From assembly GCF_020283565.1 (NCBI RefSeq), contig NC_060060.1, positions 43,710,001-43,774,000 of the forward strand: a stretch of DNA of 64,000 bases. The letters are read 5' to 3'. Source of the DNA: Trifolium pratense. Its lineage: Eukaryota > Streptophyta > Magnoliopsida > Fabales > Fabaceae. The translations under genes were made by a program, and so were the position numbers. This document shows positions 35,201-45,897 of this stretch, piece after piece. Below the pieces are notes generated by a model. The model saw only the letters and a program-made list of their open reading frames with translations, searched no databases and had not been told where the DNA came from. How positions within the stretch are numbered: the first letter of the stretch is position 1; every line of letters starts with the position of its first letter.

Positions 35201-37954
35201 GCTCTGTGACATGATGATTATTTTCGCAAGTGTATGAAGTATACTTGGGGGTTTTGTTCATGAGAATTTGTTGAAAATCACAACTAACGAAAGTAACGCG
35301 GTTGTTGAGATGATAACGGAGCGATTAGGTACTATACGAATCCCTTGATCCGATGCAAATGGTAATTGAGTGGATTTTACGCTCATTGTATGTCAATTAT
35401 GTCATGAAAGAATCAACACAAATGTTTAAGTCCAATCTCTTGGCACTTAACCCTCTCAATTATTCTCAAATCCCTAATCTCTTAGGTGAATTTGAGAATA
35501 ATTGAGGTTTTCTAGCAAGAATTCAATAATCACAATGATCAATCCCTATCTCTAGGATAATTGAATCAAAGATCAATTAATCTAGATCACACTTCAATTC
35601 AAACTCTCATCCAAATTAAAGCAATTAGGTTCACGAGCGATCAATTCATGATAGGTTTAAAACACAAGATTAATTGAATGCACATAAAATCCATACACCT
35701 GCATAAAATCTCTCTAAACTCAATTACATGTTTCAATTATATCCATATCAAGTTCATCTCAAGTACCTAATCCAAGAAAACCAGTGAATCATGGAGAAGT
35801 TGGATCTTTTTAGAATTGGCTTCAATCCAAGCTTCATAATGAATCCCAAAGGAATGAGATACCAATCTTCAATGGAGGTGGAGAATCTTGCTTCAATGGT
35901 GCTCAACATTTCAATTTCGTGTGTCAAATTTTCCGAACCTTTCAACAGGTGCAAGAACCAATCTTATATACTTTTTCCTTTCCGATCTGCGCATCATGTG
36001 CCCCCGATCTGCGCATCATGCGCCTACTGACGCGTCACCCAACCATTGAACCAAATCCTGCGCATCGTACGCCACTTCCAGAGACAAACGGTCTTCCTTG
36101 GTTCCAAGCGCATCATGCTCCACTTTCTTACGCATCGTGCGCCATTTCCAGAGACAAAATCCAATTTTCTTTCAATATCTTGTCTTGCAAGTAACCTCAA
36201 CTTAACCCTCATTTTTCCTTCACTTTGGGTTCCAAAGGCTTCCAATTTGCTCTAATCTTACTCAAATCAATTTAAATTGACAAGTAATGACGCGAGTTCA
36301 TCATGACCCTGGTCTCGTTTTTATTTCTGACATAATTGTGCATTTTTCTCTAATAGCTGGTCTCTATTGTGTTTGTGTGAATGTGTGGTTGTGTTTTGTT
36401 GTAATAAGGGAAGTTTTACGGTTTTTAGTGGGGTGGTGTAGCTGGTTTTGTTCTTGACTAGGCCCAGGTGCTCTCCCCTATGTATTTCTTTGATATTTTT
36501 GCAGGCTTACCTATTTTGTGGGCTTTCCTACTTGTATTTTTCTGTTATATTTTGTTCTTAGAAGAATTTATGTACTCCTTGTACTAGCTCGTCTTTTTCA
36601 ATATATATATACACACATGCACGTTTTAGCCTCTTCAAAAGACAAGAACTAGGTAGTCAGTCACTACAGGCTAGTAGCATGGGTTTACGGCCGCAGTGAG
36701 CACCTTGGAAGCATGAATTGGTGATTTTGGAGGACCTCAGACCTACTATACAGGTAACGTCAGCCCGTATTGTGGTGCTATACGGTCGTAGCAAGTTTAT
36801 TTTTCAATTATACATGTATGCTTATTTGGGTTAGGTCTTTGGATTGGCAAAAGTATCTATAGTCAGGGACGGAGCCATGTATATGGCTGTGTGGGCTGGA
36901 GCCCCCACTTCAGTTTGAATTTGCTACTACTACTATGTAATATGTACATGTGCCTGGGACTTGCAATGCTTAGATTTGTCAAAAAAAATTAATTATTACC
37001 ACAACAACGTACTTGTGTAAAATTTAATATCTAAAAGTTGATATTTTTGCACAATTTTCTTTTTTACATTTTAAATAAGGGTATTGCTAACAAGTATCCA
37101 TTATTAAGAATCTAAAAAAGAAAATAGAAGAGGATTTTCTCTTGAAAAGATTTTTTTTTTTTACTTTTAAGGTGTTAGAATACACACTTTTTTAAAGGAT
37201 TTTTTTTTTATATTTAGTTTCTTAATAAATATCTCTATGGCACTTATTAGCATTTGCCTTCAAATAATAACAATAAAATAAAAATTGGCGGAACAATTAT
37301 TAGTCAGACTTTAGTTACATCGCAACCGAATGACTCCTTCTCCCGAGAATCAAAGGATTAATTAAAAAAAATTATTGTTAATATATTTTTGAAACACTTA
37401 TTTAATTTTGGTAATGTTTGAAATAATAAAACTAAAAAAGATATTTACGATACATATTAGTGTATACATATTAAAAATAATAGGTTATATTTTTAATATT
37501 GTATTTTTATTTTCTTAAGTATTGCCCCCACTTCTCAAAGTTTCTGGCTCCGTCACTGTCTATAGTTGCTCATGATCTGACATGTTCTTAGAGTTAGTTA
37601 TCTAGGGGATTAGGATTTTTTTTTAATATTTAATATTAATAAATAAATCAAAGGTCCAACCTTAAAATCCTTTTTGAAAGGTTAATTCATATTTATTATA
37701 AGCATCCATGGTTTAAAGCTTTTTCCAAGTAATTAATGAAAGTCAAATAATGTAGCTAACCTATCAATCGCTTCAATCATTGCTCGATCATAATCATCTT
37801 CAGGAGTCACAGCATCTTTAGAATTAGAGGCCTGTAAGACATTATAAAAACAATATCATTATGAATTTATGACATGCAAAAGGAAGAAATATAAACTCCT
37901 AAAATTGGGTATGAGATGGAGGATATATACATCCTAAAAAATATTCTAAAAAAT

Positions 37955-37988
<34 letters not shown>

Positions 37989-39574
37989 TAGATGCTAACC
38001 TCATTATCTTTCTTGTTCTTGTTCTTCTTTTTCTTCTTCTTGTTTCGTTTTGTTTCTTTTATATCTATAAAATTGTATCACAAGGAGAATCTTTAATTTC
38101 ATATAAAATGTATAAGGTGAAAAAATATATAAGACATTCATTTAAACCCAAAAATTGATTCAAAATTAAATTTGGAATAATAATAATAGTGAAGGTGAAA
38201 AATATACCTTTTGTAATGTCTTCGCCATTAATAAATGCAGCAAGTTCATCAACCGTGCGCTCATTATACACTTCCCTTGGTTCCTCGGGTTCCTAAGACA
38301 CAGTTTTTTAGTCTGATTTTTTAAACATAGCGACAATTTTTTCCTAAGAATTATATTATTAAAGAGATAAATTGTATTATTTTCTTGTCTCTAATTAACT
38401 TTAGGTTCTTGACCAATTCTAATAAAATAAAAAAATTATAATAATAAAAAAAAAATCATACGGCTAATTCAACTTTTTATACTACTAGTTTTAAACATTG
38501 ATGATATATATTATTTATCAAAAAAAAAAAACATTGATATATATTGATGAAAATAAAAGATATGGTATCATACCTTCAATTTCATCTTCTCTTTTAGCTC
38601 TCCTAATTTGTTAGCTTTTAATTTATTCAGTAGTCTCAAACTTGTGCCATTATTTTTGTTTATGGAATCATTCAGCATCTGCACCTGTAAAAAACTCACC
38701 AAATATAAATAAAAAGAAGCAACTACTATTGCATATACTTTAAGGTCTGTTTTTGAAAAATATCAACATACCTTTGCAAGATTTTCATTGAAATTCAATA
38801 GCTCCTCCTGATCATGAGTTTTTCCTTCAAAATTGCTAGGAGCCTTGAATATAAACTTTTCATTTATTTCTTCAAAAGAACCATCCTTTTGAAGCATGAC
38901 GAATTTCGTCTATAAGCAAATCAAAGGAAAACCAAAATCAATTAAATTCAAATTTTTTGGGAATGAAAAATTAAAGCATATGTTTCTTCCTTTGGTGATG
39001 TAATTATATTTTTAAATTTATCTAATTGAAGAAAGTTATAATTTTTTTTAGATAATTTAAGAGTATTAAAGCATCAGAGAAAGCATAAACATATCAACTA
39101 TATACAAGGGGATTATGCCTTACCCTAAAACGAAAAAAAAATAAGAAAAGGGGCTGCTAATCAAATCTATAGCAAAGAATCCCTAAAAATATCCTTAATA
39201 AAGTCATCCAAAATAAAAGATGCGATAATATCTCAGCACATAACAAGTAACAAATGACCAAAATTTGCAAGCTTGTCAGCACACGAGTTGCCTTTCAGAT
39301 AAATCTCACAAAAATCACATATCTAAATCTAAATTTAATTATAAATTACAAGAATTTAAATAATCTAACATCACACTTATAAACAGATTACAAGAATTTA
39401 CCCAAGCAATTGTTTCCCAAATATATATACAACTTCATAATCAACTAGCTCAATTCTTTAAGACCAAACATGTACACATAACCCTAATTGGATAAAAGAA
39501 TACACTAGATATCATACCTTAAGCTTCACATTTTCCACCTTAAGCTTCACATTTTCCATTGCAAGGTTGGCCAT
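32294..39574 (-). CDS. Lysine-rich protein of unknown function, seven exons, 204 residues
   Basis: Exon model built by eye on the minus strand: 39574-39518, 38909-38772, 38684-38574, 38292-38208, 38064-38000, 37831-37761 and 32381-32294. All introns start GT and end AG and all phases join: K|TK, K|VQ, K|EP, IT(K)|D, NE|AS, ID(R)|E. Exon 1 starts MANLAMENVKLKVENVKLK, which contains an internal 7-residue duplication. Exon 2 includes DGSFEEINEKFIFKAPSNFE. Exon 5 is a basic run (KRNKKKKKKNKNKK) that could be a nuclear or nucleolar signal. Exon 6 is ASNSKDAVTPEDDYDRAMIE and the last exon ends LNLSRSERIQMLYLEGASGK. I do not recognise the family; such Lys/Glu-rich plant proteins are often auto-named NST1-like. 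The last intron (about 5.4 kb) is full of transposons, so the link to exon 7 is less certain than the rest. Confidence 0.65.
32947..33395 (+). mobile_element. Copia-type solo LTR with 5-bp TSD
   Basis: Begins TGTTGAAATATG and ends CTACTAACA, flanked by AATAT at 32942-32946 and 33396-33400. A TATAAATA lies near 33150. It sits in the last intron of the lysine-rich gene, opposite in strand. Confidence 0.85.
33440..36650 (+). mobile_element. Degenerate L1-type LINE, interrupted by a solo LTR
   Basis: Fragments in order are an endonuclease start (NVDFIAI..ETKDEV near 33830) and, after a large deletion, reverse-transcriptase pieces. The latter include HLQYVDNTFCVGKATIENHW (34160-34220), where YVDN replaces the catalytic YADD, and LKVNFLKSCL. 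Zinc-binding tail pieces follow near 34700-35150, then the 3' region (36304-36650). Frames are broken throughout. Confidence 0.75.
35212..36303 (-). mobile_element. Solo LTR, ~1.1 kb, inside the LINE
   Basis: Ends TGATGATTATTTTCGC and CGCGAGTTCATCA (TGATGA/TCATCA), flanked by TGACA and TGACC. LINE sequence resumes directly after it (CCTGGTCTCG). It contains GCGCATCATGCGC-type palindromes at 35985-36140 and resembles the fragment at 2938-4160. The strand is inferred from that resemblance. Reading frames in it are not genes. Confidence 0.7.
36864..37558. mobile_element. hAT-type element with perfect 8-bp TSD
   Basis: Terminal repeats CAGGGACGGAGCCA and, inverted, CAGTGACGGAGCCA. TSD TCTATAGT at 36856-36863 and 37559-37566. 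The subterminal GCCCCCACTT occurs on both sides. 695 bp, no transposase, in the last intron of the lysine-rich gene. Confidence 0.9.
39036..39325 (-). mobile_element. LINE RNase H tail in intron 1 of the lysine-rich gene
   Basis: The minus strand gives CDFCEIYLKGNSCADKLANF, typical of the end of the RNase H domain of plant LINEs, then stops, a UTR and a poly(A) run (T-run near 39039). Confidence 0.65.
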
Positions 39575-40184
39575 TATATGATACAGCTTGTAAGTTATAA
39601 TTACCGGGGCTGCACTTTGTCAAGTTTATGTAAAATGGTTTGCAAGATGGAGCATATAAACCAAGATAATATGTAAGGTACAAAACCAACCTATTGTAAA
39701 GTAAAAATATTAAAGTCAAGTTATCAAAAAAAATATTTGACCAGAATTCATTTATTTTTCAAGATAAATATTCAAAGCAAATATATATTTTAAATGCATA
39801 AATTTTAACTTAGTAAAAAATATTGATAATTACAAAGAAAATATTCATTTATATGTATATATATATATATATTATTTTATCACAACATTAAATATATTTT
39901 GACAAAATGTAAATATTAAATATTTACTTAGTCAAAAAAAAAATCATCAACATAAATGAATGAAACTATTAATAATTAAAAAAATATATAATATGCCCAA
40001 CAATAATTTTGGTCAAAATAATTTGTTTTGAATACTTGGTCAAAATAATTATAACTATCATTATTTGATTTTTTTTACAAAAATAATTATTTAAGGTAAT
40101 TATTTAAGGATTGATTTTGCATCCAAAAAGGGTTAGTCCGCTTGTCTTTCACTCATGTGTAATTATATTTAAAATTAACAAAAA
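39575..40184. other. Upstream of the lysine-rich gene, no gene seen
   Basis: Very AT-rich with a short TA run near 39860-39870. It presumably contains the promoter, but no clear TATA box could be chosen. Confidence 0.4.
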
Positions 40185-40507
40185 TGGTTTAACTACACAT
40201 TTGGTCTCTTACGTTTATTTTAAGTATCAATTTGGTCCCTTACGTTTCCATTAAGTTTCAATATTTAGTCATTTCCGTTAATTTTATCACTAACACCGTT
40301 TGAACTATACACGTGTCAGTGTGTCCAAGTGTCCATGTGTATGTGAACATATGCAAATTGATTGCCACATGTGACAAAACTGACGGAAATGACTAACTAA
40401 TGCAAACAGTAAAAACGTAAGGGACCAAATTGATACGTTTTAAACGTAAGGGACCAAATTGAAACATAAAATAAACGTAAGAGTCCGAATGTGTGTAGTT
40501 AAACTGT
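40185..40507. mobile_element. MITE / Mutator-like element with ~70-bp inverted arms
   Basis: The left arm GGTTTAACTACACATTTGGT with two TTTGGTC(T/C)CTTACGTTT words pairs with the inverted right arm ending AGTTAAACTG. The total is about 320 bp, no coding capacity. Confidence 0.7.
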
Positions 40508-40829
40508 AAACAATATATTTAATAATTTATTTTATTCATTATATCTACTTCTATAATATAATAAAAATGATTACTACCAAATGCCTAAATTTTGTCAAAA
40601 GAAAAAGATATGCATAAAAATAAGAACAAAACAAAAACAATACAAATTAAGATCATAGGAAGTTTAGTAAAAAAAAATTATGAAAAAACTGAAACAATGG
40701 AAAGATTATAGAAAAATTATGAAAAAAATTAATGAAAGAATAAGATTAATACGCATAAAAATAAGAACATAGAAACATATACAATATTACTATCTGATTG
40801 ACGATCTTGTCCTTATTAGTTTTAATAAT

Positions 40830-41605
40830 ATTTTTTTTCCTTTCAAAAAGAGGTTGGTAGCAAAGCACTAACCAACCCAAAATATATTAGCATGGATATA
40901 TACAAAAGCAAGATGGAGGGGACATAAAACCAAAACTCCATCAAGTACAAAATCTAAAAGTTGGAGTACCATGTTTGTTTATAAGTAAACTTTCTACAAT
41001 CAGTAGAGGAGGTTCAAGCCAAGAAGTGAAGGAAGTTAAACTACAACCAATGTTAGCTAGGGAGTCAGCGACTTGATTTCCTTCTCTGTATATGTGGGAG
41101 ACAAGAGCATTCATTTTTTTGGAAAGAAACATTTGCATTATGTCACTTGTTTCTTAAGCTCCAAGTAACAATAGTTTTAGAATTTTTAAAAGCTAGGACG
41201 ACAAGAGCAGAATCGGTTTCAATCCAGATCCTATGCCAATTCCTTTTGTGAGCAACTTCAATATGGCTGTCATAGCTGCACATAACTCGGCCTGAAAAGA
41301 AGAAGTTAGTCCTAAAGGTTCAGGAAAACAATAAAGCATCTCAACACATGATTTCAAAAAATTCCTCCACAACAAGCTATACTTGGTTACCTTTCGCAGC
41401 ACCATCAATATTGCACTTTACCCAATTGGTCAGAGGTGGTTGCCAAATAATTTCTTTATAATGATATTTGCATTATAGGATGATGAATTGTAACATTAAA
41501 ATGCTTCAAAATAATGAAATCTCTAATTGAATTGGAGGAAGTTTTTTTAGAGTTGTTACCAGACAAAGAAACATTAGGAATAATCAAAGATATAGAGGAT
41601 TTCCG
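40830..41605 (-). mobile_element. LINE RNase H fragment
   Basis: Minus strand, in order: NNSKKTSSNSIRDFIILKHF (near 41500-41580), VKCNIDGAAKGN (near 41400), EPLGLTSSFQAELCAAMTAI (near 41270-41340), then HIYREGNQVADSLANIGCSL (near 41050-41100), a UTR and a T-run near 40830. This is the C-terminal RNase H of a plant LINE, with frameshifts. Confidence 0.75.
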
Positions 41606-42640
41606 GATAATTAACTATTTAATTATCATATTTAGAACATATTAATTATAATTTATTTTAAAATATACACGGGATAATAATTTTAATAAAACAATTTTTT
41701 TTGTGACAAAAAATAAAACAAATTTTTTTAGCCTGAAGTAAAATTAGATTAAATAAAACCAAAGAATTACAAAGACTGTGAATTTAATAAGTTTATAAGA
41801 AAGATCACAATAATTTCACTTATATTCTAACAATATTTTATAACAAATTTTTAAATATTTTATTCCAAGAAATATTTTATCTTAATATAATGATAAATTG
41901 AAATATCGAACAAGAGTCACTAGACCCTTGCAAATGCACACATGTCTCTAAACTAGTTAATATTAAAAATAAAATAATTATATATATCGGATATCGGATA
42001 AACATCAACTAGGTTCATGAATTCTGTTTTTCATTATTATTAATTATTAATATTTTTTTTTAAATAATAGTTTTACTATAACATGTTTATTTTATTTTTA
42101 AAAATTACATTTATCAATTAATTATAATGTTGGATTATTAAAAATATTTAACTATTTTCATGAGTTTTGCTCAGTTGATAAGAGACATTACATATTATAT
42201 GCAAGGGGTAAAATTTCTAGCCACAAAGTAATTACCTAACCAAAAAAATTAAATAAAATATTTAACATTAAATTAATTTTTTTTATTCAGTAGACAAACT
42301 AGTTACACTTTTACTTGCGTCAAATATTTTTTTTGTCATGATCCTAATGGTTGTGGGCTAAAATTTTATATTTTTATCAACACAATATGAATATGATACT
42401 TAACATGGAGAACTTTGATGAGGTTGACACGATGTAAATACTCAGAGTAATAGAAAAGTTCATCAATAGTTTTCAATGGTTACATGCTTTGCAACTTGTA
42501 GATTGTAGTAGTATATTGTGGCATTTTTCATTTTGACCAAAAATATACTCCTGCCGATTATAAAAAAACGTCCTCTTGTGCATAATCAAATGGCTGCAAT
42601 ATTGTTCCAACTGTTTACATTAGTTTCATTAGTAGTCTCG
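41606..42640. other. AT-rich intergenic
   Basis: No gene. A weak tRNA-like SINE fragment (TTTTGCTCAGTTGATAAGAG, then ATATGCAAGGGG) lies near 42165-42215. Confidence 0.4.
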
Positions 42641-42925
42641 AATTTGTTCCATTAGTTTTGTTTATGGCATCATTCAACATCTGCACTTGCACTTGTTAAA
42701 AAAAAACTCACCGAATATAAATCAAAAGAAGAAACTACTATTGCATATATACTTTAAGGTCTCTTTTTGAAAAATATCATGACATACCTGTGCCAGATTA
42801 TCATGGAAATTGAATAGCTCATGATCATGAGTTTTTCTCTCAAAATTGCTATGAGCCTTGAATATAAACTTTTCATTTATTTCTTCAAGAGAACCAATAT
42901 TAACATCAAACATGATGTATTTTGT
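42641..42925 (-). pseudogene. Fragment of a second lysine-rich gene (exons 2 and 3)
   Basis: 42925-42788 matches exon 2 of the gene at 32294-39574: same length (138 nt), AG acceptor and GT donor present, no stop, and SLEEINEKFIFKAHSNFE in place of SFEEINEKFIFKAPSNFE. Exon 3 follows to about 42640 with its acceptor altered. Exon 1 and exons 4-7 are not present next to it. The start of exon 2 is followed upstream by unrelated LINE-like sequence. Confidence 0.7.
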
Positions 42926-42962
42926 CTATAAGCAAGGTAAATAAGAAAGCAAAAGTTCTAAT

Positions 42963-43100
42963 ATGGTTGGCATCTATGTGAAGTATATGGCTAGTGAGAA
43001 ATTCCATTGTTTTCAAAGGGGAAGAGGAGACATTCATAAGGTCTTAAATAACATCAAAACTATCTCATTGTCCTGGTTCAAAAAGGATCAGCTTATTTGG
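42963..43100 (+). mobile_element. Short LINE C-terminal remnant
   Basis: The frame reads RGDIHKVLNNIKTISLSWFK, resembling LDKIKLFSFRWLK at the end of the LINE at 29656. It directly abuts the start of homology between the AP2 and AP1 upstream regions. Confidence 0.4.
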
Positions 43101-43544
43101 CGCCGATCTGGTCTAAAAGGATTGATCCAGATTTTACCGGCCGGGCTGGCCAACAAACAAGTCCATATTTAAATTCAATTTATTTGGCGCCGAGCTAAAA
43201 AACTGTAAAAAATTTCGAGGAAATATTTTAAGGTCAAAGCCCTACATTTTAACAACTCTACTAACAATATATGTTGAAGTAATTAATTTTATGGGATATA
43301 TATATGAATCATCTCCTTATCAAATGACCAACCATTGAGAATTGAGAATAATATACAGAGTAACTTGTTGGATTTCAACAATTAAACAATACCATTAACC
43401 AAATGCGGTTGACATTCTGATATCAAATGGCACTAAAGAACATATAAATTGTCACGTAAAGCATATATAATTTAAATTCTTATGTTTTCTGACTATAGTT
43501 CTTCCCATTCTTATGTTACAAAATTTACATTCTCACGAAAAGCC

Positions 43545-43552
43545 TATAAAAT
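43545..43552 (+). promoter_or_regulatory. TATA box of AP2
   Basis: TATAAAAT 77 bp before the ATG, as in AP1. Confidence 0.7.
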
Positions 43553-43621
43553 GGCACTAAACACATAATTTGTTACAAAATTTCACTTCTATTCCAAACC
43601 TCTCCGTATTCTATAGCAACA

Positions 43622-44932
43622 ATGAGTACACGTTTTTTGCTTGCCCTTTTTCTCTTTTCCATTTGTTTCATTATCTCTTTTTCTCATGCACTGAACAATG
43701 GTTTTAGTGTTGAACTCATTCACCGTGACTCTCCAAAGTCACCACTCTACCAAGCTACAGAAAATAGATACCAACGTGTTGTCAATGCAGCACGTCGTTC
43801 TATCAACCGTGCCAATCATTTCTACAAAGATTCCCTCACAAATACTCCTAAATCAACTGTAATTCCAGATAAAGGTGAGTATCTCATGACCTATTCCGTT
43901 GGTACCCCACCATTTAAGGTATATGGTATTGCCGACACCGGTAGTGACATTATTTGGCTTCAATGTGAGCCTTGTAAACAATGTTACAAACAAACTACTC
44001 CTATGTTTAATCCTTCAAAATCATCAAGTTACAAAAAGCTACCTTGTTCGTCTATCCTATGCCAATCTGTGACAGATACCACTTGTAACGAACAAAATTC
44101 TTGTCAATATTCTATTACTTATGGTGATCAATCACATTCACAAGGAGATCTTAGTGTTGAGACTCTTACATTAGAATCCACTACGGGTCGTCCTATTTCA
44201 TTTCCTAGAACTGTGATAGGATGTGGAACCGATAATACAGTTTCGTTTCAAGGTGCAAGCTCTGGTATAGTTGGTCTTGGTGGTGGACCTTCGTCTCTTA
44301 TAACACAATTGGGATCGTCAATTGATGGAAAATTCTCTTATTGTTTGTTGCCATTGTTGCTTGAGTCAAACACAGTTGAGTCAACCACTACGAGCAAACT
44401 CAATTTTGGAGATGTCGCTGTGGTTTCTGGCGATGGTGTTGTGTCAACTCCTATTGTGAAAAAAGACCCATCAGTTTTCTATTATTTGACATTGGAAGCA
44501 TTTAGTGTTGGAAACAAAAGAGTAGAATTTGGAGGGTCTTCACATGGCGGTGAGGGTAATATCATAATTGATTCAGGTACAACATTGACACTTTTACCAA
44601 ATGATGTTTATACTAATTTGGAATCAGCTGTAGTAGAATCGGTGAAATTAGAGCGCGTTGATGATCCCAGTCAAACATTCGGCTTATGCTATAGTGTCAA
44701 ATCAGATGGATATGATTTTCCCCTAATCACTGCACATTTTAAAGATGCGGATGTTAAGTTGCATTCTATGAGTACTTTTGTTCCAATTGCTGAGGGCATT
44801 GTTTGTTTAGCTTTTACCTCATCTCAAATTGGTGCTATCTTTGGAAACTTGGCTCAACAGAATTTGTTGGTTGGTTATGACCTTAAACAAAAAACAGTGT
44901 CGTTTAAGCCTATGGATTGTACCAAAGTGTAA
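43622..44932 (+). CDS. AP2: nepenthesin/CDR1-like aspartic protease
   Basis: Second intact copy, 436 residues, same signal peptide, propeptide, DTGS/DSGT pair and Cys-rich insert as AP1. Changes from AP1 are N70D, R151T, V192I, E363G and D391E; none touches a catalytic or Cys position. Upstream homology with AP1 begins only near 43110, so AP2 has less than 600 bp of shared promoter region. It lacks the Stowaway found downstream of AP1. The 3' flank to 45897 is essentially identical to the 3' flank of AP3, including a shared doubled 48-bp block (about 45811-45897). A secreted protease role is inferred from the family. Confidence 0.95.
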   Translation: MSTRFLLALFLFSICFIISFSHALNNGFSVELIHRDSPKSPLYQATENRYQRVVNAARRSINRANHFYKDSLTNTPKSTVIPDKGEYLMTYSVGTPPFKVYGIADTGSDIIWLQCEPCKQCYKQTTPMFNPSKSSSYKKLPCSSILCQSVTDTTCNEQNSCQYSITYGDQSHSQGDLSVETLTLESTTGRPISFPRTVIGCGTDNTVSFQGASSGIVGLGGGPSSLITQLGSSIDGKFSYCLLPLLLESNTVESTTTSKLNFGDVAVVSGDGVVSTPIVKKDPSVFYYLTLEAFSVGNKRVEFGGSSHGGEGNIIIDSGTTLTLLPNDVYTNLESAVVESVKLERVDDPSQTFGLCYSVKSDGYDFPLITAHFKDADVKLHSMSTFVPIAEGIVCLAFTSSQIGAIFGNLAQQNLLVGYDLKQKTVSFKPMDCTKV

Positions 44933-45897
44933 TGAGTGTTGTAAACTTTGTTTACTTTTCTCTTTGAATCTATAATAAAATAATTTGCATTTTATATATT
45001 GTCTTTTTTAATATCAAAGTTAATTAACATTTGATCACAAGAACAGTCCAATGAATGTTGCATAACCGCAAGCCTCAAAAAAGAAAGAAGTATTACACTA
45101 CTAAATACAAATAACTAACAATAAGAAAAATACTATTATAACTAATATCTTTATCTTTATTTTAACAATCTAAATAAATCTAATCTTTTTTATTTTTTTG
45201 GTACATTAAATAAATCTAATCGTACTCCTTTGTAAACTAAACTAGAGTCTTTTACTTAGTCTCATTCTTATGCTATAGGATTATTAATATGCTTATTTGG
45301 CACCTTAAGTGCTTCACATACTTATGAGTTATACTCATGAGTTATACAACTTCCAAACCACCACTCCGTATTGTTAATGCAAAATTTAAATTAATAAAGA
45401 TAAGTGTGATTGAATTGACGTGGTTAACAAATTAATCTAATTAAGGTAGAACCGATGATCATAGTCAAATATTAAGGTGGAATAATATTTGATCAAATTT
45501 TAATTTTGTTTTGGCTTGAATCTTAATTATTATGCTAGCTAGATAAATTGTAGGATTAATTAACATAAAATGCTAGCTAGATAGACATAAAATTCCAGCT
45601 AGATAAATTAAATAAAAATCATTATTCTAACTAGAGTCTTAGGTGCACTAGTGACACAAGTTAAAGAAAAAAAATTATATTGAGAACAACGTTGTTTACA
45701 CTTTTATCCAAGTACAATGTATTTCATAGTTGTTGAATAAGCTAGATATATAAAAATTGTTAAAAGATATCCATTTTTAAAAAAAATTGAATTACCTGCC
45801 ATATAAACCATGAAAAATCGGATTTGATAAAAATCCCCATGAAGAAAATATTTTAATTGAAAAATCGGATTTGATAAAAATCCCCACGAAGAAAATA
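44933..45897. repeat. AP2 3' flank, copied downstream of AP3
   Basis: Matches 58333-59297 with essentially no differences, including ATGAGTGTTGTAAACTTTG after the stop and the doubled AAAATCGGATTTGATAAAAA block. It ends abruptly at 45894-45897, where AP1-upstream sequence begins. Confidence 0.9.
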
